Below, piece by piece: positions 1 through 5,691 of a stretch of DNA of 6,050 nucleotides (its first letter is position 1; the number at the start of each line of letters is the position of its first letter). Under the pieces are notes generated by a model. It did no database searches, was not told the DNA's origin, and saw nothing but the letters and a program-made list of their open reading frames with translations. The translations under genes and the position numbers were made by a program. This DNA comes from an uncultured Bacillota bacterium (GTDB taxonomy: Bacteria; Bacillota_I; Bacilli_A; RF39; UBA660), in NCBI GenBank assembly GCA_947179265.1, contig CAMXBB010000091.1:1-6050 (forward strand). The letters are read 5' to 3'.

Positions 1-49
1 ATACAAAATAAGCTCATATACTAATCGACTTTTTATTAATTATAATATT

Positions 50-685
50 CTATTTTTTATCAGTTTTTTCCTTAACATATTTTGCAAGCTTAAGAAGTTT
101 TCTTGCACCTTTATTAACTAGACTTCTAGTTGCATCTTCAATCATTTTAGTTGCTTCTCCAAATCTTTCTAATTGCTCATCAAAACTTTCAAATGATGGT
201 AACATTGGATCAGGTTGTTCAGCCTCCAAAGATGCAAGTCTTTCCCTTTTTACTTGAAGAATTTTTCTTAAATTAACTATTTCATCATAATCAAGCCATG
301 ATAAAGTGTTATATAATCCAACAATAACATGCGCAAAATACGCAATACTTTCTTCAGTTGCTATATAAAGATGAGCTGTTAGATGTCTTCTAATTGTTTC
401 ATCTTCCACACAAAATCTTTCAAGATTAGCATTAATTGTGGCTTTTCCTTCTTCTGGATGTGTTATCTTATAGGTTTCAGCAAAATCAAATAAAGTACTA
501 TAAGTTTCATAAAATTTATGAGCAGATTCAGAAGGAACATAATCTCCACATAACATATTATCCATTGATTGCTTATATATCATAAGTCCTAAAGGATTAT
601 TCTCAAGTCTAGAATTAAATTTATCGCAAGCCTCCGAAATCTCCTCTTCAAGAATAGCAATATCATTTTTTATTTCTTCTATCAT
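50..685 (-). CDS. Hypothetical helical protein, 211 aa, unknown function
   Basis: I do not recognise this family. The protein looks soluble: there is no signal peptide and no clear membrane segment. The N-terminus (residues 1-28) and a segment near 134-156 are rich in Glu, Lys, Arg and Leu and look like amphipathic or coiled-coil helices. The middle (about 55-130) is a mixed aromatic and hydrophobic stretch that is probably helical, with several His residues (H56, H76, H101, H105, H118). A Pro-containing linker (about 157-163) leads to a strongly basic tail (about 187-211, many Lys) that could bind nucleic acid or a membrane surface; this is inference only. The ATG start is supported by AAAGGG at 693-698, about 7 nt upstream. 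The stop is TAG. It follows the LRR-transglutaminase gene on the same strand after 65 nt, but a separate promoter seems possible in that gap. It is surely coding (long, good RBS, normal composition); its function is unknown. Confidence 0.8.
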   Translation of the reverse strand: MIEEIKNDIAILEEEISEACDKFNSRLENNPLGLMIYKQSMDNMLCGDYVPSESAHKFYETYSTLFDFAETYKITHPEEGKATINANLERFCVEDETIRRHLTAHLYIATEESIAYFAHVIVGLYNTLSWLDYDEIVNLRKILQVKRERLASLEAEQPDPMLPSFESFDEQLERFGEATKMIEDATRSLVNKGARKLLKLAKYVKEKTDKK

Positions 686-709
686 ATTTTTTCCCTTTCA
701 TGTAATAAA

Positions 710-734
710 TTTATGGTCCATACACTACCATAAA
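710..734. repeat. 8-bp perfect inverted repeat, possible operator
   Basis: TTTATGGT at 710-717 and ACCATAAA at 727-734 are perfect reverse complements separated by 9 nt. No T-run follows on either strand, so it does not look like an intrinsic terminator. It lies in the gap upstream of the 50-685 gene and covers the proposed -10 hexamer (722-727), which would suit a repressor site or an mRNA 5' hairpin. The symmetry is seen directly; the role is inferred. Confidence 0.5.
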
Positions 735-750
735 ATTAACATTAAGTCAA
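722..750 (-). promoter_or_regulatory. Possible promoter of the 50-685 gene
   Basis: On the minus strand TTGACT (745-750, five of six matches to TTGACA) is followed after exactly 17 nt by TAGTGT (722-727). That hexamer is preceded by TGG, giving a TGn extended -10. The -10 hexamer is imperfect but keeps the first two T/A positions and the final T. The distance to the RBS at 693-698 fits a short leader. The -35 element abuts the stop codon (751-753) of the upstream gene, so this would be an internal promoter giving the last gene separate control. Confidence 0.4.
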
Positions 751-2202
751 TTATTTCATCTTAGGATTATTAAATTCTTCGACTAGATCATTATAATCTT
801 TTTTTATATTAGAATAAAGGCTTGGAGCTTCTTGAATTATTTTTAGTGTATAACTAAAACCCAGATATGTTACAATAACAGATAACATACTTGCTAGTAT
901 TACACCAAAATTTCCAGCTTGTCCTCCGTATCTTTCAAATATATCCTTTTCTGATGTTCCTTTTTGAATATCTTCGATTAAAGATAAAGGAATAATTGTT
1001 TTATTCTCTAAAGGACTACTCATTGGTGTTGTTAGAGTATTACTTGGATCTATCATATAAAATTTTGTTATATTTAAAGCTCTTAATAAGAGATTATAAA
1101 GATATCCCTCATCCATATTGGTAGTATCAATATAATAATATTTATCATCTAAATCAACAAGATTCCAAGAATGTCCCCCATTACCTACCTTAAAAGAACT
1201 AATATTAGCTTTACCTAATAATACATTAGTTAAATAAGTATATGACGCACAGACTCCTTTTCCGTCTTCTAAAACACAATTTAATGGATTAAGATTACTT
1301 ACAATTACCTTAGTAGCATCATAATCAACATTATCTAAAACATATAAACATATTGCTTGTATCTTTTCCCTATCACTCATTGTTGGAGTAATAATACTAC
1401 TAATTATTTCATCGATTCTTTTTGAATTAGAAACATCTTTTTCTGTTAGATTTGTAGTTATATTATTAGCTTCTAAATAACTTAATAATTCCTCTGTTAT
1501 GTATGCTGAATCAGATATATATAATTCTTTCAAATTAGGTAAACGATAAATAAAACTCAAATCTGATAAATTTGGAATAGCATTTAACGATAATTTTGTA
1601 ATATTAGGACATATCCAAGGTAATAGATCTAAATTAGTTATATAAGTACATCTATCTAATGATAATTCTTCTAAAGATCTAGGGAATGATTCTATGCATT
1701 CATTATCTATACTACATTCATTTAGAGTCAATATTTTTACTCGAGAAAATGGTAGTTGCATGTTATTTAAAGTTTGACTATCAATCTTACAATGAAGTAA
1801 ACAAACTGGTTTATCAGAATCGTCTAAAGAGATATAATTTCCCTGATTATCATAAAGATAATTATTTTGAAAATGATATTTTTTTTCAAATGAGGATGCA
1901 ACCTTAGCAACTACTACCCCATCAGTAAAATTTTTAATAGTATTATCATTATATGAGATTACAAATTCATTAACTTGATCGTTTAAACTGTAAGTAATAG
2001 CAAATTCAAATACATCAGTCCCAGCTTTATAAATATTACTTACAGAAAATAACACACATCCAACCATCATAGCCATAATACAAGTTTGTTTACCATTCTT
2101 TATTATGCTTCCTCCAAGTGCTTTAACTTTATTAAGTAACTCTTCAAATTTATGTTTATTTTCAAATGAACAATCATCATGATTTGTGGAAATTTTCTTC
2201 AT
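751..2202 (-). CDS. Membrane-anchored LRR and transglutaminase-like protein
   Basis: A 483-aa protein. Residues 1-39 form a basic N-terminus, followed by a hydrophobic segment at about 40-58. Four leucine-rich repeats of 22-24 residues start near 155, 177, 201 and 224 (pattern LxxLxLxxC/NxIxxL). A transglutaminase-like core spans about 262-385. It has the usual lead-in DREKIQAICLYVLDNVDYD (278-295), Cys318 in GKGVCASY, His344 in GGHSWNLV and Asp359 in YYYIDTT, so the Cys-His-Asp triad is complete. A second membrane segment lies at about 431-452, with a Lys-containing tail. The positive-inside rule puts the LRR and enzyme domains outside the cell; this is inferred. The family includes peptidases, cross-linking enzymes and catalytically altered binding domains, so the substrate (cell-surface protein, peptide or wall) is unknown. 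The ATG start is fixed by GGAGGT at 2211-2216, 8 nt upstream. It lies 34 nt after the racemase and is probably cotranscribed with it. The external region has many Cys residues, which is odd for a Gram-positive exoprotein. Confidence 0.85.
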   Translation of the reverse strand: MKKISTNHDDCSFENKHKFEELLNKVKALGGSIIKNGKQTCIMAMMVGCVLFSVSNIYKAGTDVFEFAITYSLNDQVNEFVISYNDNTIKNFTDGVVVAKVASSFEKKYHFQNNYLYDNQGNYISLDDSDKPVCLLHCKIDSQTLNNMQLPFSRVKILTLNECSIDNECIESFPRSLEELSLDRCTYITNLDLLPWICPNITKLSLNAIPNLSDLSFIYRLPNLKELYISDSAYITEELLSYLEANNITTNLTEKDVSNSKRIDEIISSIITPTMSDREKIQAICLYVLDNVDYDATKVIVSNLNPLNCVLEDGKGVCASYTYLTNVLLGKANISSFKVGNGGHSWNLVDLDDKYYYIDTTNMDEGYLYNLLLRALNITKFYMIDPSNTLTTPMSSPLENKTIIPLSLIEDIQKGTSEKDIFERYGGQAGNFGVILASMLSVIVTYLGFSYTLKIIQEAPSLYSNIKKDYNDLVEEFNNPKMK

Positions 2203-2207
2203 AAAAT

Positions 2208-2222
2208 AATACCTCCGGTATT
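2208..2222 (-). promoter_or_regulatory. RBS of the LRR-transglutaminase gene inside a small inverted repeat
   Basis: On the minus strand AATACC, GGA, GGTATT forms a perfect 6-bp inverted repeat with a 3-nt loop. It contains the whole Shine-Dalgarno GGAGGT (2211-2216), 8 nt before the ATG at 2200-2202. If it folds in the mRNA, part of the SD is paired and part sits in the loop, which could damp initiation. The stem is short and GC-poor, so the effect may be small. The SD itself is certain; the hairpin role is speculative. Confidence 0.45.
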
Positions 2223-2236
2223 CTCTCTAACCATTT

Positions 2237-2953
2237 TTATCCTTTTTTTATTAACTTTTTTTCTAATGAACAATCAACAATTGTATCAATATGAGATTGT
2301 GTTGTATCAAATATCGGAATGTCTAAATCACTTTCTTTTATTAACATCTCTATTTCAGTACATCCTAAAATAATACCTTCAATTCCCTCTTCACTAATCA
2401 TTTGACGAATAGCTTTCTTGTAATACTCTCTTGAAGAATCTTTTATTTCTCCTTTGCATAACTCATCAAATATTATTCTATCGATTTCATCAATCGTTTC
2501 TTTATCTTGAGGTGTAGTAACAGTTAGTCCATTTTTTCTCAATCTATCAACAAGGAAATTTTCAACCATTGTATATTTAGTACCTAATAAACCAACATTT
2601 AATATATTGCTTTCCTTACACTTATCAGCAACCGAGTCAGCAATATGAATAAGAGGTATTCCAATTTGACTTTGAACATAATCTGCTAGCTTATGCATTG
2701 TATTCGTTGCGATTACAATATAATCTGCTCCCGCACTTTCTAATACTTTGGCAATTCTAGCAAGTTCTACTCCAATTTCATCCCATTTATTTTCTAACAT
2801 TAATTTTCTTATCTCTTCGAAATTAACATTATAGATAATCATTTTTGCACAAGTTAAACCACCAGCAATCTCGTTAACTTGATTATTTATTCTTTCATAG
2901 TAATGAACACTTGATTCATAGCTCATTCCACCGATGATTCCTATAGTTTTCAT
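2237..2953 (-). CDS. Aspartate/glutamate racemase family protein (amino-acid racemase)
   Basis: A 238-aa cytosolic, cofactor-independent (PLP-free) racemase of the Asp/Glu/hydantoin racemase superfamily, of normal length for the group. The N-terminus MKTIGIIGGMSYESSVHYYERIN is the family signature. The first active-site loop is IATNTMHK (81-88) and the second is GCTEIEML (197-204) with Cys198. The first acid/base position is Thr83, where two-Cys members have Cys. As I recall, E. coli YgeA (an L-Asp/L-Glu-specific racemase) has the same Thr/Cys pair, so this is probably a YgeA-like amino-acid racemase rather than MurI, whose motifs differ. Likely products are D-Asp, D-Glu or another D-amino acid; the substrate cannot be read from sequence. 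The ATG overlaps the kinase stop codon in TAATG, with AAGGAGA just upstream, so the two are translationally coupled. No sign of truncation. Confidence 0.88.
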   Translation of the reverse strand: MKTIGIIGGMSYESSVHYYERINNQVNEIAGGLTCAKMIIYNVNFEEIRKLMLENKWDEIGVELARIAKVLESAGADYIVIATNTMHKLADYVQSQIGIPLIHIADSVADKCKESNILNVGLLGTKYTMVENFLVDRLRKNGLTVTTPQDKETIDEIDRIIFDELCKGEIKDSSREYYKKAIRQMISEEGIEGIILGCTEIEMLIKESDLDIPIFDTTQSHIDTIVDCSLEKKLIKKG

Positions 2954-2967
2954 TAATTTTTCTCCTT
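2951..2967 (-). promoter_or_regulatory. TAATG overlap and RBS coupling kinase to racemase
   Basis: The kinase stop TAA (2953-2955) shares its last A with the racemase ATG (2951-2953). The Shine-Dalgarno AAGGAGA (2961-2967) lies inside the last kinase codons at a good 7-nt spacing. This is the classic arrangement for translational coupling, and supports a joint role or balanced expression of the two enzymes. Confidence 0.8.
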
Positions 2968-4080
2968 TACTTTTTTTACAGAATTATCACTAAGATTAAA
3001 AATAGCAGATAATTCCTCTAAATGTTTCTCTCCCTTTTCAATCATTCCTTTTAAGAAAGGAGTTTGTTCATAAGTATATCTTTTTACTCTTAAGGCCATC
3101 TTTGAAATCGTATACCTTAATCTCATTAATTGAAACATCTCATCAAAATTATCATACATTGGAGTTTCACTAAAATAACCTTTTAAAAATGGTTTTATTC
3201 TCTCAGGATCAAAGAATGTTGACCAACAAGCTATTTCTTGAATAGGATGTCCTGCAACACATTCATCCCAATCTATAATACCAGTTATAATATCGCCATC
3301 TGTTAATAAATTCCAATCAGCAAAATCATTATGAATTAAAACTGATTCAGAAGAATTAAGCAAGTCATTATCTTCAAATAGTTTTCTCATCTTTTCTGCA
3401 ACTTCCTTGGTTAAAATATTGTAGGTAACTAATCTTTCAAGATTTTCTTCTAATCCAGCATTAATTGAATCTTTTAGTGTTTTATGCATTCCAACTAAAT
3501 TACCATTTTTAGCTTTTTCATTATCGAAAGGGCCAAAACCATTAACTTTTATTTTATGAAGTCTTGCCATTGTTTTTCCCATTTCAATAACTAGTTGTTC
3601 TTCCTTTTCAGGATGATCTTTTAAACAAAATTGAATTGTATCTCCATTTAATCTTTCAATAATTTGAAAAGAAATATCGCTTTCATGTTCTAAATCGTGA
3701 ATACAGTATGTTTTATAAGCAGGAAGTCCATCTGCTAAAGCTATACTAGAAGCTAAACTCTCAGCATAAAAATAACCATTTTTAACACCTTTTGGATGAC
3801 ATCTTATAATTATTTCTTTTCCACTTTCTAAAACTCCTACTCTTATTGAATTAACATTACCTAAACTAGTTTGGGCATTAACATCAAATGGTTTAATACA
3901 AACTAATCTATCTTCCGTTAATTCTTTAGTTATTATTTCTTGTAATTCTTCATTTGATATAGCAGAATGTCGATCTTTCCATATCGTTGCGGCTTCTTCT
4001 GCACTTATTTTTCTATCTGTTTGCCAATAAAAGCATTCTGTTCTATCACTTATTCTTTTATTTATTTCATTTAGATTCAT
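2953..4080 (-). CDS. Phosphotransferase of the APH/choline kinase family
   Basis: A 375-aa cytosolic kinase with the aminoglycoside-phosphotransferase fold. The catalytic loop HNDFADWN (250-257) gives catalytic Asp252 and metal-binding Asn257. IIDWDE (268-273) supplies the second metal-binding Asp270. A preceding AESLASSIALADGLPAY (106-122) matches the N-lobe helix, and IIIRCHP (near 90-96) fills the strand that normally bears the ATP-contacting Lys or Arg. The N-terminal 70 residues (FYWQTDRKIS, then a helical stretch) extend ahead of the kinase core. The family phosphorylates small hydroxylated compounds such as choline, homoserine, methylthioribose, fructosamine and aminoglycosides; nothing here marks a resistance enzyme, and the coupled racemase argues for a housekeeping metabolite. 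The start chosen is ATG at 4078-4080 (MNLNEINKRI), with GTGAT just upstream as a partial SD. A GTG at 4087-4089 would add three residues (MIK) and cannot be excluded. It lies 22 nt after the upstream orphan gene. Confidence 0.85.
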   Translation of the reverse strand: MNLNEINKRISDRTECFYWQTDRKISAEEAATIWKDRHSAISNEELQEIITKELTEDRLVCIKPFDVNAQTSLGNVNSIRVGVLESGKEIIIRCHPKGVKNGYFYAESLASSIALADGLPAYKTYCIHDLEHESDISFQIIERLNGDTIQFCLKDHPEKEEQLVIEMGKTMARLHKIKVNGFGPFDNEKAKNGNLVGMHKTLKDSINAGLEENLERLVTYNILTKEVAEKMRKLFEDNDLLNSSESVLIHNDFADWNLLTDGDIITGIIDWDECVAGHPIQEIACWSTFFDPERIKPFLKGYFSETPMYDNFDEMFQLMRLRYTISKMALRVKRYTYEQTPFLKGMIEKGEKHLEELSAIFNLSDNSVKKVKEKN

Positions 4081-4102
4081 TTTTATCACAATCCAATTCC
4101 AT

Positions 4103-4645
4103 TTATTTTTTATATCTTTCCAATACCAAAGAAACAGCTTTTTCTTGACTCTCCTTCACTGACGTTAAAACAAAATCTTCTAAAGCATCTTCAAACCACA
4201 TTGGAAATAAAACGGTATGATTTCTTTCAAATTCTAAAGATTCAGGAATACTAAATCTATAACTCCAAATCCCTTCTAGATTATTATAAACTCTAAAATC
4301 CGCCTCCGGATCATCTCGATCTACTAATTCTTCAAAAGGAGCACCTGCCTCTACTTGATTAAAAGAAGGAGAAAGAGATTTATAAGTACCAATATAAACA
4401 AAGATATTGTGTGTGTCATCCTCTTCTATTTCTCTACGATATCCCCTATAGATTTCCATGATTACATCATCTTCATCTTGTATAGGTCTTCCTAAACCTT
4501 CAATATAAGGTAAACCCAATTCTTTCTTAGCTCTTTCTTGTTTAGCAAGTTCATTTTCTATTCTTGCACGATTATTATATTCTTCTATAACAGGTTGAGC
4601 TTCCCTTCTTTTTTCTCTAATTTTATTCAATATATCTTCAGTCAT
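4103..4645 (-). CDS. Hypothetical charged protein, 180 aa, first gene of the minus-strand operon
   Basis: I do not recognise this family. Residues 1-44 are a highly charged helix (Glu, Lys, Arg repeated, probably coiled coil), ending at LGLPYIEGLGRP (43-54). The rest looks like a compact alpha/beta domain: likely strands at VIMEIYRG (61-68) and NIFVYIGTY (80-88), an acidic stretch DRDDPEADF (109-117), then aromatic-rich IWSYRFSIP (126-134) and VLFPMWFEDALEDFVLTSV (145-163), followed by a charged C-terminal helix. There is no signal peptide or membrane segment. The ATG start is fixed by GGAGGA (4651-4656), 5 nt upstream, and by a -10 element directly before it. It is followed after 22 nt by the kinase gene, so it is probably the promoter-proximal gene of the kinase-racemase-LRR transcript. 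The coding call is firm; the function is unknown, and partner or adaptor roles are guesswork. Confidence 0.8.
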   Translation of the reverse strand: MTEDILNKIREKRREAQPVIEEYNNRARIENELAKQERAKKELGLPYIEGLGRPIQDEDDVIMEIYRGYRREIEEDDTHNIFVYIGTYKSLSPSFNQVEAGAPFEELVDRDDPEADFRVYNNLEGIWSYRFSIPESLEFERNHTVLFPMWFEDALEDFVLTSVKESQEKAVSLVLERYKK

Positions 4646-4650
4646 AATAT

Positions 4651-4673
4651 TCCTCCGTTTAAACTATATTATA
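4651..4673 (-). promoter_or_regulatory. Promoter -10 and RBS for the minus-strand operon
   Basis: On the minus strand a perfect TATAAT lies at 4668-4673, 11 nt before the strong Shine-Dalgarno GGAGGA (4651-4656). The leader would be only about 16 nt. No good -35 is seen: the hexamer at a 17-nt spacing is TTTCAA (three of six), in an AT-rich stretch. In such AT-rich sequence a TATAAT can occur by chance, but its placement directly before the operon is good. Confidence 0.5.
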
Positions 4674-4735
4674 TACTAGAAATATAATTTTTGAAATAAA
4701 TCTCTCATAAAATACAAGAAAAGATGCTCATGCTT

Positions 4736-4763
4736 TGATATAATAGTATTATTAAATGAGGTG
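4736..4763 (+). promoter_or_regulatory. Extended -10 promoter and RBS for the YunG-UDG gene
   Basis: TGATATAAT at 4736-4744 is a perfect extended -10 (TGn plus TATAAT). No convincing -35 is seen, which extended -10 promoters tolerate. The leader is short. The Shine-Dalgarno GAGGTG (4758-4763) lies 6 nt before the ATG at 4770. A direct repeat ATGCT, C, ATGCT (4724-4728 and 4730-4734) sits just upstream of the -10 and might be a protein contact or chance. Confidence 0.6.
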
Positions 4764-4769
4764 TTAAGC

Positions 4770-5687
4770 ATGAATATGGAAAATATCAAAGAATTATTAA
4801 TTGATTGTTATTCAAAAGATTTATGTTATCCCAAAATTCGAGATAATTGGAATGAAAGTAATAAGTGCTATGGTATGTGTACAATAACATCTCTCATAAT
4901 TAATGATTACTTTGGTGGAGACATTTGTAAAATAAAAGTTAATGACATAAGCCACTACTTTAACTTAATAGATAATGAAATTATCGATTTAACATCCAAG
5001 CAATTTAATCATGAGATAGAATATAAAAATTATCAAATTATAGATAGAAAAAATGTAGATACTGAAACAATGAATAGATACCAAATATTAAAGACTAGAT
5101 TGATAGATAAACTATTAAAACAAATAGATGAAAAAGTTTTCTCATGTAATTCTTGTAAAAAATTAGTTGAGAAATTTCCTAATGATGCCACTGTTTTCTT
5201 AGGAAATGATAATGATATTGTTCTTATTGGAGAAGCTCCTGCTAATAATGGATGGCGAAAAAGTCACAAATTATGGTGTGATGTTAATGGTAAAGTATTA
5301 CCTAGTGGAGTTATATTACAAAAGCTTTTTTGTATTATAGATAGAAATATCTTTGAAACAACATTTCTAGAATCTGTTAAATGTTATCCATTAATGCGAA
5401 AAAACTTAAAAACTTGTTCTACTAATTGTAAAAGTATAATGTTAGAACAACTAAAAATATTAAATCCTAAATTAATAATTACTTTGGGAGAATTCCCAAC
5501 AAGAAACCTACTTGATTTTAAATTTGATAAATTTGCAGATGTTGTTGGTAACATATATGAAGTAAATGGTTATAAAATATTACCTATATATCACCCTAGT
5601 CCAATTTCTCCAAAGAGCTTTAAGGGAAATGTTCCTATATTTGAAAAATTAAAAGAAGAATTATTTATGAATACTAAAGGAGTATGA
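4770..5687 (+). CDS. Fusion of YunG-like domain and 4Fe-4S uracil-DNA glycosylase domain
   Basis: A 305-aa cytosolic protein. Residues 1-95 resemble the YunG family of Bacillus: W27, CYGMC (C33 to C37), SHYFN (H62) and EIIDLTSKQF (D73); the Cys37-His62-Asp73 order hints at a papain-like fold, which is inference. Residues about 124-300 are a uracil-DNA glycosylase (UDG) superfamily domain: CxxC at C126 and C129, motif 1 GEAPANNGW (154-162), VKCYP (C205), C220 followed by LEQLKILNPKLIITLG, and motif 2 YHPSPIS (274-280). The four Cys match the 4Fe-4S ligands of family 4 (thermophile-type) UDGs in order and near spacing. The likely role is removal of uracil or another damaged or modified base from DNA, but the motif 2 HPSPIS differs from the family 4 norm as I recall it, so the substrate is uncertain. 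The start is ATG at 4770 because GAGGTG (4758-4763) is its RBS. An upstream GTG at 4761 is part of that RBS. A GNAT gene follows after 4 nt. Confidence 0.85.
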   Translation: MNMENIKELLIDCYSKDLCYPKIRDNWNESNKCYGMCTITSLIINDYFGGDICKIKVNDISHYFNLIDNEIIDLTSKQFNHEIEYKNYQIIDRKNVDTETMNRYQILKTRLIDKLLKQIDEKVFSCNSCKKLVEKFPNDATVFLGNDNDIVLIGEAPANNGWRKSHKLWCDVNGKVLPSGVILQKLFCIIDRNIFETTFLESVKCYPLMRKNLKTCSTNCKSIMLEQLKILNPKLIITLGEFPTRNLLDFKFDKFADVVGNIYEVNGYKILPIYHPSPISPKSFKGNVPIFEKLKEELFMNTKGV

Positions 5688-5691
5688 TAAC

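Noticed and set aside
1..49. Terminator or gene after the 50-685 gene
   Set aside because: The 49 nt are AT-rich with no stem-loop, no RBS and no clear reading frame; the end of the window prevents more.
710..734. Intrinsic terminator
   Set aside because: The inverted repeat has no GC-rich stem and no T-run after it on either strand.
1686..1907. A 73-aa open frame on the plus strand
   Set aside because: It lies wholly inside the minus-strand LRR-transglutaminase gene, its composition is that of antisense shadow sequence, and the host gene has clear domains.
2179..2373. A 64-aa open frame on the plus strand with a hydrophobic stretch
   Set aside because: It overlaps the racemase 3' end and the LRR gene start on the other strand. 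Its hydrophobic run is the antisense of the AT-rich racemase end and no RBS was seen.
2953..4080. Aminoglycoside resistance gene
   Set aside because: Only the shared kinase fold motifs are present. No specific resistance family was recognised, and coupling to a racemase suggests metabolism.
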